Positions 1-9,422 of a stretch of DNA of 48,062 nt are shown piece by piece. The translations under genes and the position numbers were made by a program. The first letter of the stretch is position 1; each line of letters starts with the position of its first letter. The DNA lies in the NCBI GenBank assembly GCA_030431525.1, contig JAUIJC010000033.1, forward strand, positions 1-48,062, in the 5' to 3' direction. The DNA is from Bacteroidia bacterium. GTDB lineage: Bacteria > Bacteroidota > Bacteroidia > Cytophagales > JAAEPT01. A model generated the notes under the pieces. That model ran no database searches. It was not told the origin of the DNA and was given only the letters and a program-made list of their open reading frames with translations.

Positions 1-1
1 G

Positions 2-183
2 GGTGTAGGCTTTACACCTGGTACTAATACCTATATCTCTACAGATTCTGTAGCAGGTAATGTGGATACTACTTTGGCTACCGGTCTTTCAGCGCAAACT
101 ACCTACGAATTCTACATTCGTGATAGTTGTGGAGCAAATGGATTTAGTCCTTGGATTGGACCATTTACCTTTACAACTGCTTG
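2..183 (+). CDS. Partial secreted fibronectin type III-like protein (no start)
   Basis: The reading frame is open from the window edge and encodes a segment with the end of an FN3-like beta-sandwich (TTYEFYIRDSCG, then GPFTFTTAC). This is typical of large multi-domain surface proteins of Bacteroidota. The frame stays open to the stop at 290-292, but after about position 183 the DNA is the antisense of a hemW gene, so the last ~36 residues are probably not native. There is no start and no genuine C-terminus. Parent function unknown. Confidence 0.5.
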
Positions 184-453
184 TAATGTGATTTCAGCAC
201 CATTGGAAATCGAGAAGTTGTCGCGAATCTCATCTAATATTCCTCCCAACTCTTCTTTGGTTAACAAAGAAGGTGTTCCACCACCAAAATAAATGGTCTC
301 CAGCTCATTACCGCTTAAAAAATCTTTCCGCAAGCTGAGCTCCTTGCCAATGGCTTCCACCATTTTTCCCTGCCCTTTCAGATTCGTAGTGAAATGAAAG
401 TCACAGTAATGACAAGCCTGTCTGCAAAAAGGAATATGGAGATAAAGGCCCAT
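184..453 (-). pseudogene. hemW: HemW-like radical SAM protein, 5' fragment only
   Basis: The first ~90 residues match HemW (the coproporphyrinogen III oxidase-like heme chaperone). They hold the radical-SAM cluster motif CRQACHYCDF (CxxxCxxC, residues 10-17), then ETIYFGGGTPSLL and the start of the SAM-binding strand ending AEITL. HemW proteins are usually about 375-400 residues. Here the similarity stops near position 184, where the FN3 coding segment of the opposite strand begins, and the frame continues only ~23 unrelated residues. The ATG at 453 and the N-terminus MGLYLHIPFC are normal for the family. This is a truncated gene or a chimeric assembly. Confidence 0.75.
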
Positions 454-471
454 CTTATATCATTATCAAAA

Positions 472-602
472 TTTATGGCTCATCCAGACTATTGGACATT
501 TTTGTATCAAGTACAATGTATTATGTACAATGACCTCAGCCAGTGGGCAATCATTGTACATAATACACCATACATTGTACAATAGTCTGGATGAGCCATA
601 AA
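472..602. repeat. Heptad-arm hairpin element, GTACAAT/GTATTAT type
   Basis: The outer arms are a perfect 23-base inverted repeat (472-494 and 580-602). Inside lie inverted arrays with 7-base period: GTACAAT, GTATTAT, GTACAAT at 511-531, and their complements with one variant unit at 552-580. The element ends 8 bases from the stop codon of the minus-strand gene that ends at 611. The same unit family recurs at 12452-12538. Confidence 0.8.
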
Positions 603-610
603 CCAGTTTT

Positions 611-1657
611 TTAGAATCTCTTGGCAATCAGGTGAAATAAGGAGGACGCTTCCTCTTCCTTCACCGACCAATCATATTTTAAGGCATAGGTTTCCAAAAG
701 GTTTTCCATGGCCTCATCATAAGTCTGACTGCTGTCCACATTGTGGAGCGCTTGGTCATACTCTTCCCTATTTCCGTCAAATAGACGATTAACAAAGGCA
801 TACTGCAAATTCAGGTTAATCACCTCACGGATGCTCTGCACCTTGGCCTCCTCAAAACCTGCATTGATGGTATTTGTGCGAACCTCATCCTTAAAGGAAT
901 CATTCAGCACGGGATTCCTATCCTCCTCTACAGGAGTAGGATTTTGATTTTCCACAGGAACCTCAGCAGGTCGAACCTCAGGCGCTGGCTGAACCTCGTT
1001 TTCAACTGGCTTTTCAGGCATTGACTCCTGTACCAAGAAATCTTCCAAGGTACATGGGCTAAGCAAGCTCAGGTTCTCGAAGAACTCTTCCACCGAATCA
1101 AGCTTCTCTTCCTCCTCTCCGAGTACTACCTCAAAAACCGCCTTGGCGTCATCCCCACTCAAAGGATTTGGAACCTCTTCCAAGCGCTTCACATATGCTT
1201 CCCAAAGTCCCTTATTCAGACGGAAATATTTTCCATTATCCGCAATCTCTTGATGGGTCAAGGTCTCCTTCTCATTGCCCAACACGCGCTCCATCACAAA
1301 GGTGCGTGGAGACAAGACGAATTCAAGACTGTCGAAAAGGGCGTTATAGAGCAATGGCTCAAAATGCTCGCGGTTCACCTTGATATGATGGGACAACTTA
1401 TTCATGAAGACGCGCATAGCCTCCTGAACATCCTCCTGTTCATAATCAAAATAAGGAGCGCGAATCTTTTGCGACTCTTCTACCCAAGCTTGAAAAAGGT
1501 TCCTAAGAATAAAATAGTTGACCTGTTCCATCCCTGTAAAACGGCGGATGTCCGCACCAGAGATTGTTTCATTCACGTTAAAAAAGCCCTCGAGCAAACG
1601 CTCGGTCAACTGTTCACTATAGCTTTCAATTGCTTTATAATCAATGCTGTATTCCAC
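611..1657 (-). CDS. Conserved-looking hypothetical protein, acidic/proline linker
   Basis: A 348-residue protein of unknown function that I associate with Cytophagales hypotheticals but cannot name. The GTG at 1657 gives the N-terminus VEYSIDYKAIESYSEQL and is preferred. A TTG at 1729 would add 24 basic residues with no clear role. Residues ~1-190 look alpha-helical and mostly soluble. Residues ~220-265 form a Pro/Glu/Val-rich linker (EKPVENEVQPAPEVRPAE). The last ~90 residues are again helical and acidic. There is no signal peptide or membrane segment. It lies downstream of the glycosyltransferase on the same strand and is probably cotranscribed with it. A heptad-arm hairpin follows the stop. 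Confidence 0.65.
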   Translation of the reverse strand: MEYSIDYKAIESYSEQLTERLLEGFFNVNETISGADIRRFTGMEQVNYFILRNLFQAWVEESQKIRAPYFDYEQEDVQEAMRVFMNKLSHHIKVNREHFEPLLYNALFDSLEFVLSPRTFVMERVLGNEKETLTHQEIADNGKYFRLNKGLWEAYVKRLEEVPNPLSGDDAKAVFEVVLGEEEEKLDSVEEFFENLSLLSPCTLEDFLVQESMPEKPVENEVQPAPEVRPAEVPVENQNPTPVEEDRNPVLNDSFKDEVRTNTINAGFEEAKVQSIREVINLNLQYAFVNRLFDGNREEYDQALHNVDSSQTYDEAMENLLETYALKYDWSVKEEEASSLFHLIAKRF

Positions 1658-1741
1658 AAGTATAAAATTTGGCTTTCGCAGGTTTGCAAAAATACGAGTA
1701 TTCTCTTCAAGTCGACAACGACGAATCAAGTAAAGCTTCCA

Positions 1742-2383
1742 TCAGGACAACGGATACCAATCTCCACCAAGCCGTTTCAAGTCCTCAATGGTGTCCACAT
1801 CGGATAATTCCTCCAGCAACCCAACACGCTTTCCAGCCCCTTCCAGTTCCTCCAACGTGACATTTAAAAGTGTGGATTGGCTCCAAGGCTTATTTCTAAA
1901 GACATTCTCCTCAAGCTTTTTCATTCCCATAAGGTAGTAACCACCATCCTTGGCGGGCCCAAACACCACATCATGCTCATTCAATTGCTTAAATGCCTTT
2001 TGAATATGAGTTGAGTTCAGCTCCGCACAATCACTACCAATGATCACCACCTTGGAAAAACCTTGAGAAAAAGCCGTGGCAAAAGCATGCTCCATTCGCT
2101 CCCCTAAGTCACCATCACACTGGGCTTCCTTTTCCAACCCAGACCACACATCATTCTCCTCCACTTGGTCGGAATAACAAATCTTGGTGGGAACCTTGGA
2201 GGCATCCACCAGCTTTCGGGTGTAGTCCAACAACTTCAAATATACGTTGAGTGCCTGCTCCTCTCCCACCCCTTTTGCCAAGCGCGTTTTAACATAGCCT
2301 TTCTTGGGATTCTTCACAAAAACGAGAAGGAGTCCACCGTCCTCCAACAAAAACGACTCTAATCCAACATTATCCAACATCAT
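1742..2383 (-). CDS. TIGR04282-family glycosyltransferase (DUF2064)
   Basis: A 213-residue GT-A-like nucleotidyl/glycosyltransferase fold. It shows LLLVFVKNPKKGYVKTRLAK near the N-terminus, where the family binds nucleotide, then the metal-binding-like IIGSDCAEL, VFGPAKDGGYYLMG, and VDTIEDL near the C-terminus. The family is often annotated as arsenosugar biosynthesis glycosyltransferase by association. Nothing nearby (no arsS or arsM) supports that pathway here, so the substrate is open. Length is normal. The ATG at 2383 sits about 150 bases from the divergent chitinase gene. Confidence 0.8.
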   Translation of the reverse strand: MMLDNVGLESFLLEDGGLLLVFVKNPKKGYVKTRLAKGVGEEQALNVYLKLLDYTRKLVDASKVPTKICYSDQVEENDVWSGLEKEAQCDGDLGERMEHAFATAFSQGFSKVVIIGSDCAELNSTHIQKAFKQLNEHDVVFGPAKDGGYYLMGMKKLEENVFRNKPWSQSTLLNVTLEELEGAGKRVGLLEELSDVDTIEDLKRLGGDWYPLS

Positions 2384-2538
2384 CCTTTGAATTGTGCTAT
2401 TTTTTCTTTTCTCGCTTAAAATTAAGAACTTGTAGGGCTAATGCGTTGAACTACGCTCTGGGGGCGGTTACCTTTTTTCGCGAAAGGGTAACTCAAAGTT
2501 ACACCATTCAATTTCACCCAAAACCTTTTCTCAAAACC

Positions 2539-5500
2539 ATGAGGAAACTACATCTACTCTTTTGGGCATTCCTGCTGACCATGATCGGTCAGAGTGTGTA
2601 TGCCCAACGTGTCATCGGCTACTATCAGGGCTGGCGCCAAGATTATGGCAGCATCCAGTATGACAAGGTAACCGACCTTAACTACTCATTTGCCTTACCC
2701 AACAGTAATGGTACAATCTATTTTGTAGGCACTGAGAAGAATGATGTTTTTGCACCATTTGTAAGCTACGCAAAAGCACAAGGCGTTCGTGTAAACCTTT
2801 CTATTGGTGGCGCAAGCAAGGCTGCCGCTAATGCCTTCCAAACAATTGGATCCAATACCAATACGGCGAAGACCTTTGCTCAAAATGCAGTCCAACTAGC
2901 TTTGGATTACAACCTTGACGGCATTGACATTGACTGGGAACCTGTTGAAGAAGTGAATGCCACTGCTTTTACTAATCTTCTAAAGGAACTACGTGCTGAA
3001 ATTAATGCTTCAGCTCCTCATGTAGAGTTAACAGCTGCAGTCTTCCCTTACCAGTGGCAGAATGAAGGTGTTAAACCAGAATCGTATCAGTACGTGGACC
3101 ACTTCAACTTGATGGTTTATGACTTTGGAGGCGCTGGTTACCAACACCACTCTCCTTACGATGTAGCGCCTGTTTCTGTAAACCACTGGGTTGGCAAAGG
3201 ACTAGACAAAAGCAAAATGGTTCTCGGGCTTCCTTTTTATGGTCGTTCTGCAAACTGGGGGTATGATCAGGATGATTTTAAACTTTACAAGGATATCATT
3301 AACAATGACAACGGTAGAGCTCAATTAGATTCGTATGGTGGATGGTACTACAACGGTATCCCAACCATCAAGCAAAAAACTGAGTACGCTATGGACCAGA
3401 GCTTGAAAGGTGTGATGTTCTGGGAAATCAGTGCTGATGCTACTGGATCCAACTCCCTTTTGAGTGCTATTGATGAAGTTATTTCTACTGGCTGCCAACG
3501 CCCTTCCCTTCAGGAAGACCAAACTATCTGTGGTATTACTTCTGTTGAGCTTGATGGCGTTTTGGACGATGGTCAATTCAACTATAAGTGGTATTTGGAC
3601 GGCAATGTGATTTCTGGTGCAACAAGCCGTAAATACACTGCAACAGAAGGTGGTACTTACAAAGTTGAAACGACTTCTAAAACCAATGATAAATGTGTTC
3701 GTACTGCTTCTGTCACATTGGAAACTACCATTCCTACTCCAGACCTTGGTTCGGACATCCCACTTTGTGGCACTGAAACTGTAGACATTGACGCTACTGT
3801 TTCAATCCCGAACCTAAACTACTCTTGGAATGATGGCACCAACGGTGCTCAGATTGGAATCAGCCAGCCTGGAAACTACACGGTTACCATCAGCGACCCT
3901 AAGGGACACTGTCCTTCTGTACAAAGCAGCATCTCTGCTGACAACACCGAGTTAACAGTTGAGGATGGTAAAGCATGTATGGGCGACGAGGCTACACTAA
4001 AAGTACTTTCTGCTGGTGGCCCATACACTTGGTTCGAACAAGAAACAGGTGGTGAGCTATTAGGTGTAGGAAGTGAGTTCAATGTTACAGTTGAGAGTCC
4101 TTCAAAGTCTTACTACGTACAAAAGACTGGTGGAGCATTAACAGAATTCCTTGGACTAAAAGACAAAGATGAATTTCCAGGAGAGTTTGACGGCTACATT
4201 ACCTATACCGCCGACAAATACATGGTTTTCAATGTCACACAAGAAATCACAATTGACTCCGTTACGATTTATGGTGATTTTGCGAACTCTACAGATGTGG
4301 ACAACCTCTACTATGGAGAAGGTGGTACTATCGTTATAAACATTAGAGATAGCGGAGGCCAATTGGTTGGCACAAGTACTTTTGAATACGACCAAGATGG
4401 TGGTGAGTTCAGAATTCCTGTTGGAATTACTGTACTTCCAGGAAATGGCTACACCATCGACTTAGACGGCTCTAACGTTGCTATTTTTTACAGCCAGGTA
4501 TCAAATAAACAACCATCTGACGATGGCTACAAAAGACTCCCTTATCCGTTTGATTTCGAAGGAATCATGCAAATTAAAACAGCCTATGCTGGTGCTGGGG
4601 GCCCTTGGGAGGACGTAAGAACTTATCCAGGTATTTATAACTGGAGAGTTTCTACTGGCGCTACTTGCCCACGTGTAGAAGTAAAAGCCATCGAGGACGC
4701 TTCACTTTGTGCTAACGAAGACCCAACTGTTACAATTACTGCTCCTAACGATGGTGACAAAGTAACAGAAGGTGACGACGTAAGCATCACTTTCGATGCT
4801 AATGACCCAGAAGGAAACATTGCTAGCATCGAAGTTACAGTTGATGGTAACGTTGTTTCAAACAATGGTTCTTCTGCTTCTTGGACTGCTGACAAACTTG
4901 GTGACATCATCATCGAAGTGACTGTGACTGATGATCAGGGCGCTACTGCTTCTGACCAAATCACAATCACGGTTGAAGAAAAAGCCAACCTTGACCCAAC
5001 CGTTACAATCACCGCTCCTAAGGATGGTGACAAAGTAACCGAAGGTGACGATGTAAGCATCACATTCAATGCTGACGACCAAGATGGAACCATTGCTAAC
5101 ATCGAAGTAACTGTTGATGGTAACGTGGTTTCAAACAATGGTTCTTCTGCTACTTGGACTGCTGACAAACTTGGCGATATCGTTATCGAAGTAACTGTGA
5201 CTGATAACAAGGGCGCTACTGCTTCTGACCAAATCACGATTACTGTTGAAGAGAAGCCAAACGTAGACCCAACTGTTACAATCACTGCTCCTAACGACGG
5301 TGATGACTTCATCTTGAGTGATGTAGTAAATATCACTTACTCATCCAATGATACTGACGGTTCTGTAGTAAGCACTGAAGTTTCCATTGACGGAAACGTT
5401 ATTTCGGATAATGCTTCTTCTACTTCTTGGACTTCTGACAAGACAGGTACTGTTACCATTAAAGTAACTGTAACTGACAACCGTGGTGGAACAGCTTCTG

Positions 5501-7470
5501 ATCAGATTAACATCGTTGTTAACGATCCTGCCAACGAGCTTCCTGTTGTTGACATCACTGCTCCTAACAACGGCGACAGCTATAATGAAGGCGATGTTGT
5601 TTCCATCACCTTTAGCGCAAGTGACCCTAACGGCTCTATTGTTTCTACTGGTTTGAAAGTAGGTTCTGCTACTGTTTCTGTAACAGACAACGGTGACGGT
5701 ACTTACAGCGCTACTTGGACTGCTGACCAAACTGGCGCTGTAGTTATCGAAGCTTCTGCTACTGATGACAACAACGCTACGACTAAGGATCAAATCACAA
5801 TCAATGTAGCTGAGGATATGGCTCCTGAAATTGTGATCACTTCACCAAGCAATGGCGCTGACTTCATGGAAGGCGATGTTGTTTCCATCGAGTTTACTGC
5901 TACTGACGACCTTTCTACGCTCAACCCTGTGTTGACTGTTGACGGAAACACAGTATCTACTTCTCAGAATGGAAACACTTACACTGCAACTTGGACTGCT
6001 GACAAAGCTGGTTCAATTGTAATCGAAGTTTCTGCTTCTGATGACAAAGGCCAAACTGCTACTGAGTCTGTAACCATCAATGTTGAGGGTGACGAAGCAC
6101 CAACTGTAAGCATCACTGCCCCATCAAGTGGTTCTCCATTCATCCTTGGTGATGATGTAAGCATCAGCTTCAACGCTTCTGACGATGTTGCAATCGCTTC
6201 TGTTGAGCTTACTGTTGATGGCCAAGTGGTATCTCACTCTGGTAACGGCAACTACACTGCTACTTGGAATGCTGACATGACTGGTTCTATCGACATCGTT
6301 GTAACTGTTGAAGATTCTAAAGGTCAAACAGCAACAGACCAAGTTTCTATCACAGTGAATGAGCCAGCTAATGAGAACCCAACCGTATCTATTGATACCG
6401 ATTTGGATACTTATTCTTTGGGTGACGACGTTCAGATCTCTTGGACTGCTAACGACCCTGACGGAACTATCACTTCCATCGACGTACAAGTAGACGGTTC
6501 TACAGTTGCTACTTCTGGTGACGAGTTCACTTGGACTTCTGACCACGCTGGTTCTATCGTAGTTAGCATCACTGTTACTGACAACAAAGGTGCTACTGCT
6601 TCTGACCAGAAGACTATCACTGTAAACGACCCATCAAACAACAACCCAACTGTAAGCATCAACACAGACTTGACAACTTACAATGAGGGTGATGATGTAT
6701 TGATCACATGGTCAGCAAACGATACTGATGGTAACATTGCTTCTATTGATGTGAAGGTTGACGGTTCTACGGTTGCTACTTCTGGTGACCAATTCACTTG
6801 GACTGCTAATGCAACTGGTTCTATCGTAGTAAGCATCACTGTTACTGACAACAAAGGTGCTACTGCTTCTGACCAAGTGACCATCACTGTAAACAGTGGT
6901 ACAAATGGTTCTGTTAGCTTGACTGCTAACCAAGTTGGGGATAGCCAGGTGGACCTCTCCATTTCTGGGGTTGACGCTTCAAATATTCTTTCTGTACAGT
7001 ACATTGTTACTGATGCTGATGGTAATGTCATCGACCAAAAAAACAAGTACTTGACAGATGCAGATCCATTGAACCACTCATGGTACATTAACCATACTGG
7101 TGAAGTGACAATCAAAGCTGTAGTCAACTATTTGGATAGTACCCCTTCAGAAACTTCAAACGAAGTTACCATGTCCGTACAACGTCCATTGGGTGTTGGC
7201 GAAGAGTTGCTTTCTGCTCTTGACATGAACGTGTTCCCGAACCCAGCTACTGAGTACGTGAACATGAGCTACAACTTGGATCGCACTGCTGAGGTTGCTA
7301 TCGAAGTGTACACCATGGACGGAGTGAAAGTTGCTACGTTGGCTAACGGCACTCAGTCTGCTGGCACTTACAACTTGGACGCTAACGTTGCCGAAATGAA
7401 CAAAGGCATCTACTTCATCCAAGTAAAAATTGACGAGCACGCTGCTGTTCGTAAGTTGGTTGTTGAGTAA
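2539..7470 (+). CDS. Secreted GH18 chitinase, eight Ig-like repeats, T9SS tail
   Basis: 1643 residues from the ATG at 2539, chosen because it begins the signal peptide MRKLHLLFWAFLL...VYA, cut near residue 22. Residues ~24-315 are a GH18 chitinase domain with the DxxDxDxE motif as DGIDIDWE (127-134); E134 is the expected acid/base. Residues ~320-530 resemble Ig/PKD-like segments, and ~535-690 a further beta-rich domain. Residues ~728-1453 are eight ~90-residue Ig-like repeats starting DPTVTITAPNDG or variants. The tail from ~1565 (VFPNPATEYV) to the final RKLVVE is a type A T9SS sorting domain, so export is by signal peptide then T9SS. The upstream 155 bases hold a small hairpin (2467-2492) but no convincing promoter. 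Confidence 0.92.
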   Translation: MRKLHLLFWAFLLTMIGQSVYAQRVIGYYQGWRQDYGSIQYDKVTDLNYSFALPNSNGTIYFVGTEKNDVFAPFVSYAKAQGVRVNLSIGGASKAAANAFQTIGSNTNTAKTFAQNAVQLALDYNLDGIDIDWEPVEEVNATAFTNLLKELRAEINASAPHVELTAAVFPYQWQNEGVKPESYQYVDHFNLMVYDFGGAGYQHHSPYDVAPVSVNHWVGKGLDKSKMVLGLPFYGRSANWGYDQDDFKLYKDIINNDNGRAQLDSYGGWYYNGIPTIKQKTEYAMDQSLKGVMFWEISADATGSNSLLSAIDEVISTGCQRPSLQEDQTICGITSVELDGVLDDGQFNYKWYLDGNVISGATSRKYTATEGGTYKVETTSKTNDKCVRTASVTLETTIPTPDLGSDIPLCGTETVDIDATVSIPNLNYSWNDGTNGAQIGISQPGNYTVTISDPKGHCPSVQSSISADNTELTVEDGKACMGDEATLKVLSAGGPYTWFEQETGGELLGVGSEFNVTVESPSKSYYVQKTGGALTEFLGLKDKDEFPGEFDGYITYTADKYMVFNVTQEITIDSVTIYGDFANSTDVDNLYYGEGGTIVINIRDSGGQLVGTSTFEYDQDGGEFRIPVGITVLPGNGYTIDLDGSNVAIFYSQVSNKQPSDDGYKRLPYPFDFEGIMQIKTAYAGAGGPWEDVRTYPGIYNWRVSTGATCPRVEVKAIEDASLCANEDPTVTITAPNDGDKVTEGDDVSITFDANDPEGNIASIEVTVDGNVVSNNGSSASWTADKLGDIIIEVTVTDDQGATASDQITITVEEKANLDPTVTITAPKDGDKVTEGDDVSITFNADDQDGTIANIEVTVDGNVVSNNGSSATWTADKLGDIVIEVTVTDNKGATASDQITITVEEKPNVDPTVTITAPNDGDDFILSDVVNITYSSNDTDGSVVSTEVSIDGNVISDNASSTSWTSDKTGTVTIKVTVTDNRGGTASDQINIVVNDPANELPVVDITAPNNGDSYNEGDVVSITFSASDPNGSIVSTGLKVGSATVSVTDNGDGTYSATWTADQTGAVVIEASATDDNNATTKDQITINVAEDMAPEIVITSPSNGADFMEGDVVSIEFTATDDLSTLNPVLTVDGNTVSTSQNGNTYTATWTADKAGSIVIEVSASDDKGQTATESVTINVEGDEAPTVSITAPSSGSPFILGDDVSISFNASDDVAIASVELTVDGQVVSHSGNGNYTATWNADMTGSIDIVVTVEDSKGQTATDQVSITVNEPANENPTVSIDTDLDTYSLGDDVQISWTANDPDGTITSIDVQVDGSTVATSGDEFTWTSDHAGSIVVSITVTDNKGATASDQKTITVNDPSNNNPTVSINTDLTTYNEGDDVLITWSANDTDGNIASIDVKVDGSTVATSGDQFTWTANATGSIVVSITVTDNKGATASDQVTITVNSGTNGSVSLTANQVGDSQVDLSISGVDASNILSVQYIVTDADGNVIDQKNKYLTDADPLNHSWYINHTGEVTIKAVVNYLDSTPSETSNEVTMSVQRPLGVGEELLSALDMNVFPNPATEYVNMSYNLDRTAEVAIEVYTMDGVKVATLANGTQSAGTYNLDANVAEMNKGIYFIQVKIDEHAAVRKLVVE

Positions 7471-7488
7471 TCCACACCATTCATAAAC

Positions 7489-7522
7489 AAAAAAGGGAGG
7501 CCATTCGGTCTCCCTTTTTTTT
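7489..7522 (+). terminator. Rho-independent terminator after the chitinase gene
   Basis: Perfect 11-base arms (7489-7499 and 7510-7520, GGGAG/CTCCC extended by A/T) end in a T-run, 19 bases after the stop. Confidence 0.85.
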
Positions 7523-7607
7523 GTTCCATAATCAACATTGAACAAACAACATAAACGCATCGTTTTACCCCATTTTTTTACTTTATTAGAGACCAGTAAG
7601 TTTTTAT

Positions 7608-7640
7608 GTTCAAGCACATTATTCAGTGCTTCTATTGAAC
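7608..7640 (+). promoter_or_regulatory. Leader hairpin before the TPR-like gene
   Basis: Bases GTTCAA-GCAC at 7608-7617 pair with GTGC (7626-7629) and TTGAAC (7635-7640), with a five-base bulge on the 3' side. The stem ends 30 bases before the ATG at 7671. It may be a 5' UTR structure; no function is assigned. Confidence 0.35.
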
Positions 7641-7670
7641 GCCATTTATTCACTCATTTTTACCGAAATC

Positions 7671-8882
7671 ATGGGAAACCAAGAAGCTGTTAACACCATC
7701 AACCAAGCGTTGGAAAGCGGGGACTATAGCCAAGCCATCAAAGTTGCCGCCACGGCAATCTGGGATGACACGCTCAACAACGAACTTATCGCAACGGCCT
7801 CATCCGTCCTGCAACAGTCGGGAAAGGCACTGGAGCTAACAGACCCAAACCAGCCAGACTTTACGTGGAGCCAAGTAGCGATGACCAGCTTAGCGCACAG
7901 CCTTGAGCATGATTTCAATAGCGCTACCAAATGGCTATTGGAACTGTCCACCAACTACTCACAACCCTATTTGGTTTGGGCAAAAAAATGGATTGAGCAC
8001 CCTTCCTTCTTCTTGGACTTTGTCAATATGGACAAGGAAATGAGCCAAAAGATCTCAAATTTCATTAATGGGCTCGATCATACCATTACAGAAGACCATG
8101 CTGATTACCAGAACGCGGACGCACTGGCTTGCATCCTAGGAAAAACCTATGATACTGTCACACCAAAACCACGAGGGGTGATTTTGTACTATGGGCAAAT
8201 CCTCCGAAAATTGAACCGTTGGGAGACGGCATTAGCCGTGGCCGCTGATACCAAGGCAATCAGTGAGGAGATGTCCTATTTGATGGAGTCTTGGGTTTGG
8301 CGCGACAAAAACGAGCCAGAGCAATACATCGCAGCTTTGGAAAAAGCGCGTCAGGTGAACCCTGAGAACTATTCCATCGCCTTGGACATCGCCAACTACC
8401 ATTTGCAGGTAGGCAATATCGTAGAGGCCAAAAGCAATTTGCTTAGCGTGCCGATGTTTGCTGATGAGTATTACTACGCTCAACCAAGACAACACTATTG
8501 TAACTACTTGTTAACTGGCAATCAAAACGCCGTCAATGAGTTGATCACATTGGCAAAATCTGGCAACGATGTGGCCAAGGACTTGTTAACCAAAGTGGAT
8601 GGTTTGGACCCTTCTGTTTTGGAGGCCATTGAAAACGCACAAGAAGAAGCAAGCACTGCCGACGAGGACCCGAACGACCCAATCATTTTCCCCGGCCAAC
8701 CCATTGAGTGCTTGAGTCAGTATGTTGCGCTGATGAAAAAAATGCAGTCAGGCGACATGGAAGGCGCATTGGCCGAGTTTGGTTTGGACATGGGCGCTTA
8801 TGGTGCCGTGGCCGCCGCTTGGGCTGCAAAAATGACCCAAGACACATCATTGGCGGTGAAATACGGCCAGATGATGATGTGA
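7671..8882 (+). CDS. TPR-like repeat protein of unknown function
   Basis: 403 residues from the ATG at 7671 (MGNQEAVNTINQALESGDYSQAI). An in-frame TTG at 7626 would place the leader hairpin inside the gene and is less likely. The protein is helical, with TPR/HAT-like pairs: the N-terminal ALESGDYSQAIKVA, then segments such as ALAVAADTKAISEEM and ALEKARQVNPENYSIALDIANYHLQVGN. A C-terminal part holds PNDPIIFPGQPIECL. No signal peptide or membrane segment is seen, so it is probably cytoplasmic. It has its own leader and a strong terminator, so it is probably a single-gene unit. Confidence 0.75.
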   Translation: MGNQEAVNTINQALESGDYSQAIKVAATAIWDDTLNNELIATASSVLQQSGKALELTDPNQPDFTWSQVAMTSLAHSLEHDFNSATKWLLELSTNYSQPYLVWAKKWIEHPSFFLDFVNMDKEMSQKISNFINGLDHTITEDHADYQNADALACILGKTYDTVTPKPRGVILYYGQILRKLNRWETALAVAADTKAISEEMSYLMESWVWRDKNEPEQYIAALEKARQVNPENYSIALDIANYHLQVGNIVEAKSNLLSVPMFADEYYYAQPRQHYCNYLLTGNQNAVNELITLAKSGNDVAKDLLTKVDGLDPSVLEAIENAQEEASTADEDPNDPIIFPGQPIECLSQYVALMKKMQSGDMEGALAEFGLDMGAYGAVAAAWAAKMTQDTSLAVKYGQMMM

Positions 8883-8903
8883 TTGCGTGGCTTAGAATAA
8901 ATT

Positions 8904-8944
8904 AAAAAGGGGCTGACTCTACTACTGAGTCAGCCCCTTTTTTT
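8904..8944 (+). terminator. Strong rho-independent terminator, probably bidirectional
   Basis: A perfect stem AAAAAGGGGCTGACTC with its complement around a 7-base loop, with T-run and A-run on the two sides. It lies between the converging genes ending at 8882 (+) and 8951 (-), so it can serve both. Confidence 0.9.
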
Positions 8945-8950
8945 GGTGTT

Positions 8951-9400
8951 TTAAAACTCAACACCAGAACCCTCACCTACATAAGTCGCAACAAAAACAA
9001 TCTTTCTGTCTGCAGAAACGCTATCCTCCAAAGAGCCTTCATGTAAATATTCAGAGGTCTTTTGGTTCCCTTGCAAAGCCATATACTCCAATTCATGGAT
9101 TGTTGGAAGCCTGTAACTCCTAGCACCCACACTATCTATTTCCACTTCCATATTGGTCAAGCATGACTTCACATCTTGAATAGCGACCATTCTTCCTTTT
9201 CCAATTTTGGAGAAACAAGGAAGTGAGCTAATCTTAAGCTCTTCAGAACAATAGAAGGAACCTAAAATGACTGTTTCCCCTGTTATTTTTGAGACTACTG
9301 GATGAAGATCACCTTGATAAAAATCAAATTTTGGATGACACCCTATCAACGACCAAAGTATCACAAAAGACCAAGCAAGCCTATATTCATTAAACAGCAC
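8951..9400 (-). CDS. Small lipoprotein with DUF1566/Lcl-like C-terminal motif
   Basis: 149 residues with an N-terminal hydrophobic stretch ending in the lipobox LIGC (cysteine near residue 21), so it is probably lipid-anchored. The segment SYRLPTIHELEYMALQG resembles the RLPT..EL motif of Lcl C-terminal (DUF1566) domains, which are often found in surface lipoproteins of Bacteroidota. The rest is not recognised. It starts 22 bases downstream of the VOC gene's stop on the same strand and may be cotranscribed with it. Confidence 0.65.
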   Translation of the reverse strand: MLFNEYRLAWSFVILWSLIGCHPKFDFYQGDLHPVVSKITGETVILGSFYCSEELKISSLPCFSKIGKGRMVAIQDVKSCLTNMEVEIDSVGARSYRLPTIHELEYMALQGNQKTSEYLHEGSLEDSVSADRKIVFVATYVGEGSGVEF

Positions 9401-9422
9401 GTCTAAATCACTAATTTCTCAC

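Noticed and set aside
472-602. Repeat units considered as a CRISPR array
   Set aside because: Units are 7 bases, inverted about a centre, without spacers or cas genes.
2392-2538. N-terminal extension of the chitinase
   Set aside because: It would precede a clear signal peptide and crosses a hairpin; the start at 2539 is better.
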